This document shows, in pieces, positions 30,183 to 32,156 of a stretch of 32,156 nt of DNA. The stretch is from Muribaculaceae bacterium (GTDB lineage Bacteria > Bacteroidota > Bacteroidia > Bacteroidales > Muribaculaceae). Made by a program: the position numbers and the translations under genes. How positions within the stretch are numbered: the first letter of the stretch is position 1; each line of letters starts with the position of its first letter. Location of the stretch: the NCBI GenBank assembly GCA_017478855.1, contig JAFVCX010000111.1:1-32156 (forward strand). Reading direction: 5' to 3'. The notes beneath the pieces are model-generated. The model had not been told where the DNA came from. It saw only the letters and a program-made list of their open reading frames with translations, and made no database searches.

Positions 30183-30578
30183 TCAGAAATTATATATCTG
30201 ACCAATTATTCCTCTATGATTCGATTGGGTTTGCCAAACTCTGCCATCAATGGTGTCAAGCAATAAAAATGTGTACATGTTTTCAGTTGGGTACAACGTA
30301 AACCTACCATTAACTTTCTTATCGGTACTTCCGATGAGAACTAAATCGTTTAACGTTACACCTATACGACTGTCATCATCGTTAACGGAATATTGCACTT
30401 GCCACATTTCACCGGTTTGAGTATTCAACTTGATAAAGTTCCACATATTTTGCGTGGGAAACAGCTGGAAGGTAGCATTAGGGTTATCCGCATATTTGGG
30501 CGACCTACTTGATGATGACTGAGCAAGTGTACAAATCATCATCATGCTTAAAGTTATTGCAAAGAATATTCGTTTCAT
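30183..30578 (-). CDS. Small exported protein with two internal repeats
   Basis: 131 residues; signal peptide MKRIFFAITLSMMMICTLAQ. Two copies of a ~30-residue unit follow: FQLFPTQNMWNFIKLNTQTGEMWQVQYS (about 37-64) and FTLYPTENMYTFLLLDTIDGRVWQTQSN (about 92-119). The shared pattern is F.L.PT.NM...KLDT..G..WQ.Q, suggesting paired beta-sheet modules. I know this repeat from small Bacteroidota proteins of unknown role. It probably acts in the periplasm or outside. No good promoter was found; the DNA between it and the upstream gene is 91 bases. Confidence 0.75.
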   Translation of the reverse strand: MKRIFFAITLSMMMICTLAQSSSSRSPKYADNPNATFQLFPTQNMWNFIKLNTQTGEMWQVQYSVNDDDSRIGVTLNDLVLIGSTDKKVNGRFTLYPTENMYTFLLLDTIDGRVWQTQSNHRGIIGQIYNF

Positions 30579-30669
30579 ATCGGTTAAAGCTTATATAAGT
30601 TCAAACAAGAAAGGTTATTTGGAGTTGGATATTTGATGCGGGGTGTGCCAGAGGGGCGGTGGAATGGGA

Positions 30670-31362
30670 TTATTTGCTCAAAGATGACAAATATTCTTCA
30701 TACACTTGCAAGAATGCTTGCGGGGATCGTTCCACCGCTTTGCGGTTTTTCTTTTTCTTGAAGTGGTTTTTCATGAAGCGGGTGAATTTTCCGTTTTTGC
30801 CTCCACGCAGGTGGTGATACATGGCTTCGAGGTCGAGTTTGCCACCCGTCACGATGGGATACACCACCGGGTTGCCCTCCATCATCACGCCATATTGCTC
30901 GGCCTCATAGAGCACATTGTCGCCCACGGTGGCCGGCACCAGCACCGTGCAGCGGTAGATGGTGGCGTGAGCCGACGCGCTGTCGCGAGCCATGATTTGG
31001 TATTTGTAGTTGATGAGCAGCTGCATGAGCTTCTCGGTGTCGAAATAGGCCACTTTGCAAGCCCGGTAATGCGCTGGCTTCACTTCGGGGCTGGTGAAAT
31101 CTATGGCCGTCACGTCGTTCACCGTATATTCGTCGCGGTCGTCCTTTTCATCGTCCATCTTTTCCACGATGGAAAACTTGGTGTTGGGCACCGTCGAGGC
31201 ATATTGTCCCTTGTACCAATGGTCATACAGGTAGCCTTGCACGGTGGAGCCATCGGCAAGTGTAACGACCACATGGTCGGCCGGAGTGAGTGATTTCTTG
31301 GCCCACGTCGCCGCGGGGAAAAGCAGGCCCGCGCAGGCCACGGCAAGTAAAAATCTCTTCAT
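30670..31362 (-). CDS. Exported protein of unknown function
   Basis: 230 residues; signal peptide MKRFLLAVACAGLLFPAATWA. A short beta-rich domain follows (DHVVVTLADGSTVQGYLYDHWYKG, then VNDVTAIDFTSPEV), as in proteins that start 'VTLKDGSxVEGxL', then a mixed region and a very basic C-terminus (KNHFKKKKNRKAVERSP). Core-like GC. It has a good promoter (31390-31420). I do not recognise a named family; a typical Bacteroidales secreted protein. Confidence 0.75.
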   Translation of the reverse strand: MKRFLLAVACAGLLFPAATWAKKSLTPADHVVVTLADGSTVQGYLYDHWYKGQYASTVPNTKFSIVEKMDDEKDDRDEYTVNDVTAIDFTSPEVKPAHYRACKVAYFDTEKLMQLLINYKYQIMARDSASAHATIYRCTVLVPATVGDNVLYEAEQYGVMMEGNPVVYPIVTGGKLDLEAMYHHLRGGKNGKFTRFMKNHFKKKKNRKAVERSPQAFLQVYEEYLSSLSK

Positions 31363-31389
31363 GTTTCTGTCATATTAAAATTTGAGCAA

Positions 31390-31420
31390 CAAAGCTAATG
31401 AATTGTTTTGTCATCAGCAA
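31390..31420 (-). promoter_or_regulatory. Promoter of the exported protein gene at 30670
   Basis: On the minus strand TAGCTTTG (31390-31397) and TTG (31418-31420), 20 bases apart; leader about 22 bases. Confidence 0.7.
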
Positions 31421-31474
31421 ATTGCGAGATGCAAATTTGAGTGTGAAATGTGATTTTTTAACGCGCACCCATTC

Positions 31475-31513
31475 AAAAAAAGTTCCGCAGCCCGAAAGAT
31501 GCGGCTGCGGAAC
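31475..31513 (-). terminator. Terminator of the gene at 31542
   Basis: On the minus strand GTTCCGCAGCC (31513-31503) pairs exactly with GGCTGCGGAAC (31492-31482), followed by TTTTTTT. Confidence 0.9.
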
Positions 31514-31541
31514 TGAAAAAGAGATGTGAAATTAAATGTGA

Positions 31542-32039
31542 TTATTTAACTTTCTCATAGATGTAGAGCTCGTGCACCTCACCGGTGTAACCTTCCTCTT
31601 TGAACGGGCCTTGCGACATACCCAGAATGATTTGGGTGCCACGGTTGTTCAGAACCACGAGGTCGTCGTTGGTCGGGTCGATTGCCAAACCTTCGATTTC
31701 ACCTGCGCGCTTGAAGTCGGTCATTTCACGGAACAACTTCACATAGCCAGCCTTTGCGCCGCCAGCGATTTTGCCAGTGCGTTTCACAACGTTGCCCTTC
31801 TTGTCGAGCTGCACGCTGAACGGAGTGTCCTTCACGACCTCGGTACCATCGACCAAGCCGGTGTAGGGAAGCTCGCTGATGTCAGCAATGTAGATGTTGT
31901 CGGCAATGTGGAAGGTCGACTCACCGTCGTCGCTGGTGAAGAGGATCTTGCCATCAGCAATGAAGATACCCTGGCACCAGTAGGGAGTGGGGCGGCATTG
32001 CATCTTGGTGTAGAATCCATGTGGAAGTGTTTGAGAACT
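31542..32039 (-). CDS. 3' part of a probable beta-propeller (DUF6454-like) protein, possibly frameshifted
   Basis: The frame is open from about 32039 to the stop at 31542; an internal ATG at 32003 is probably not the start. Blade-like units are visible: CQGIFIADGKILFTSDDGE, IADNIYIADISELP, and near the C-terminus GEIEGLAIDPTNDDLVVLNNRGTQIILG then GEVHELYIYEK. The last part is similar to the C-terminus I recall for DUF6454 and related esterase-like propellers. Upstream, another frame encodes a plausible continuation (GIFVSTCVTDTYKVLK) joining at TLPHGFYTKMQ if one base were restored near 32030, so a frameshift or sequencing error is likely. The N-terminal end lies at or beyond the window edge. 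Confidence 0.55.
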   Translation of the reverse strand, partial: SSQTLPHGFYTKMQCRPTPYWCQGIFIADGKILFTSDDGESTFHIADNIYIADISELPYTGLVDGTEVVKDTPFSVQLDKKGNVVKRTGKIAGGAKAGYVKLFREMTDFKRAGEIEGLAIDPTNDDLVVLNNRGTQIILGMSQGPFKEEGYTGEVHELYIYEKVK

Positions 32040-32156
32040 TTATAAGTATCTGTAACACAGGTAGAAACGAATATGCCCTGAAGTTGAAAGGTACAAAAAA
32101 GTGCAATTTACAATTTGCCGTTTTTGGTGCCAAAGCAAGCAGTTTTTCTATCATTA

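Overview
The window looks like the chromosome of a gut-type Bacteroidales (Bacteroidota), perhaps near Muribaculaceae or Prevotellaceae. The evidence is repeated TAnnTTTG -7 boxes with a TTG about 19-21 bases upstream, a DUF4270 lipoprotein beside a short glycogen-synthase-like gene, a C-terminal fragment of a Bacteroidales cell-surface/secretion domain, a Bacteroidales-type IS30 transposase and Bacteroidota lipoprotein signals. Core genes are GC-richer (by eye) and compact. The accessory stretches (about 1-900, 24490-27070 and 27270-29190) are AT-richer and hold broken genes.

Layout. 1-820: tail of a prophage remnant (end of a probable tape measure gene, a small DUF3784 membrane protein as cargo, a truncated phage gene), next to tRNA-Pro(GGG). 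1126-2157: a dead IS30-family element. 2576-6445: a minus-strand tripartite drug-efflux operon (TolC, HlyD/EmrA and 14-TM MFS type). 6637-9498: a 3' gene fragment, then a secreted phosphodiester glycosidase with a dockerin-like tail. 9496-11133: a DedA/VTT membrane protein, a Spy-like periplasmic protein and a lipoprotein. 11573-13907: a degenerate glycogen-synthase-like protein plus a DUF4270 lipoprotein. tRNA-Thr(CGT) follows. 14274-20754: Bax-inhibitor-1 family protein, ArgS, and a SUI1 factor overlapping an AddA-type helicase-nuclease. 20904-22381: a ferredoxin, then recX-comF. 22390-24267: pfkA and tcdA. tRNA-Leu(CAA) follows.

24444-27070 is a graveyard of mobile DNA between tRNA-Leu and tRNA-Ser(GCT). 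It holds a scrambled second copy of the prophage tape-measure end, a NERD/zinc-ribbon protein in the same cargo slot, a frameshifted sanA-like gene, pieces of a type I restriction system and a truncated membrane ORF. 27251-29182 is a two-gene islet (XRE regulator plus CoiA-like nuclease) bracketed by an exact 20-bp direct repeat. 29272-32156 holds an unrecognised protein, two small exported proteins and the 3' part of a probable beta-propeller protein that runs toward the window edge.

The most interesting observation is that the two prophage remnants, about 24 kb apart, share the same borders around unrelated cargo genes (DUF3784 membrane protein versus NERD/zinc-ribbon protein). Both slots end in the same 52-nt element, which forms a long hairpin carrying two compensatory base-pair changes. 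This points to a conserved cargo (moron) slot of a Bacteroidales prophage family with a structured 3' border. The second is the direct-repeat-bracketed XRE/CoiA-like pair with a palindromic candidate operator. No CRISPR array, rRNA or replication origin was seen.
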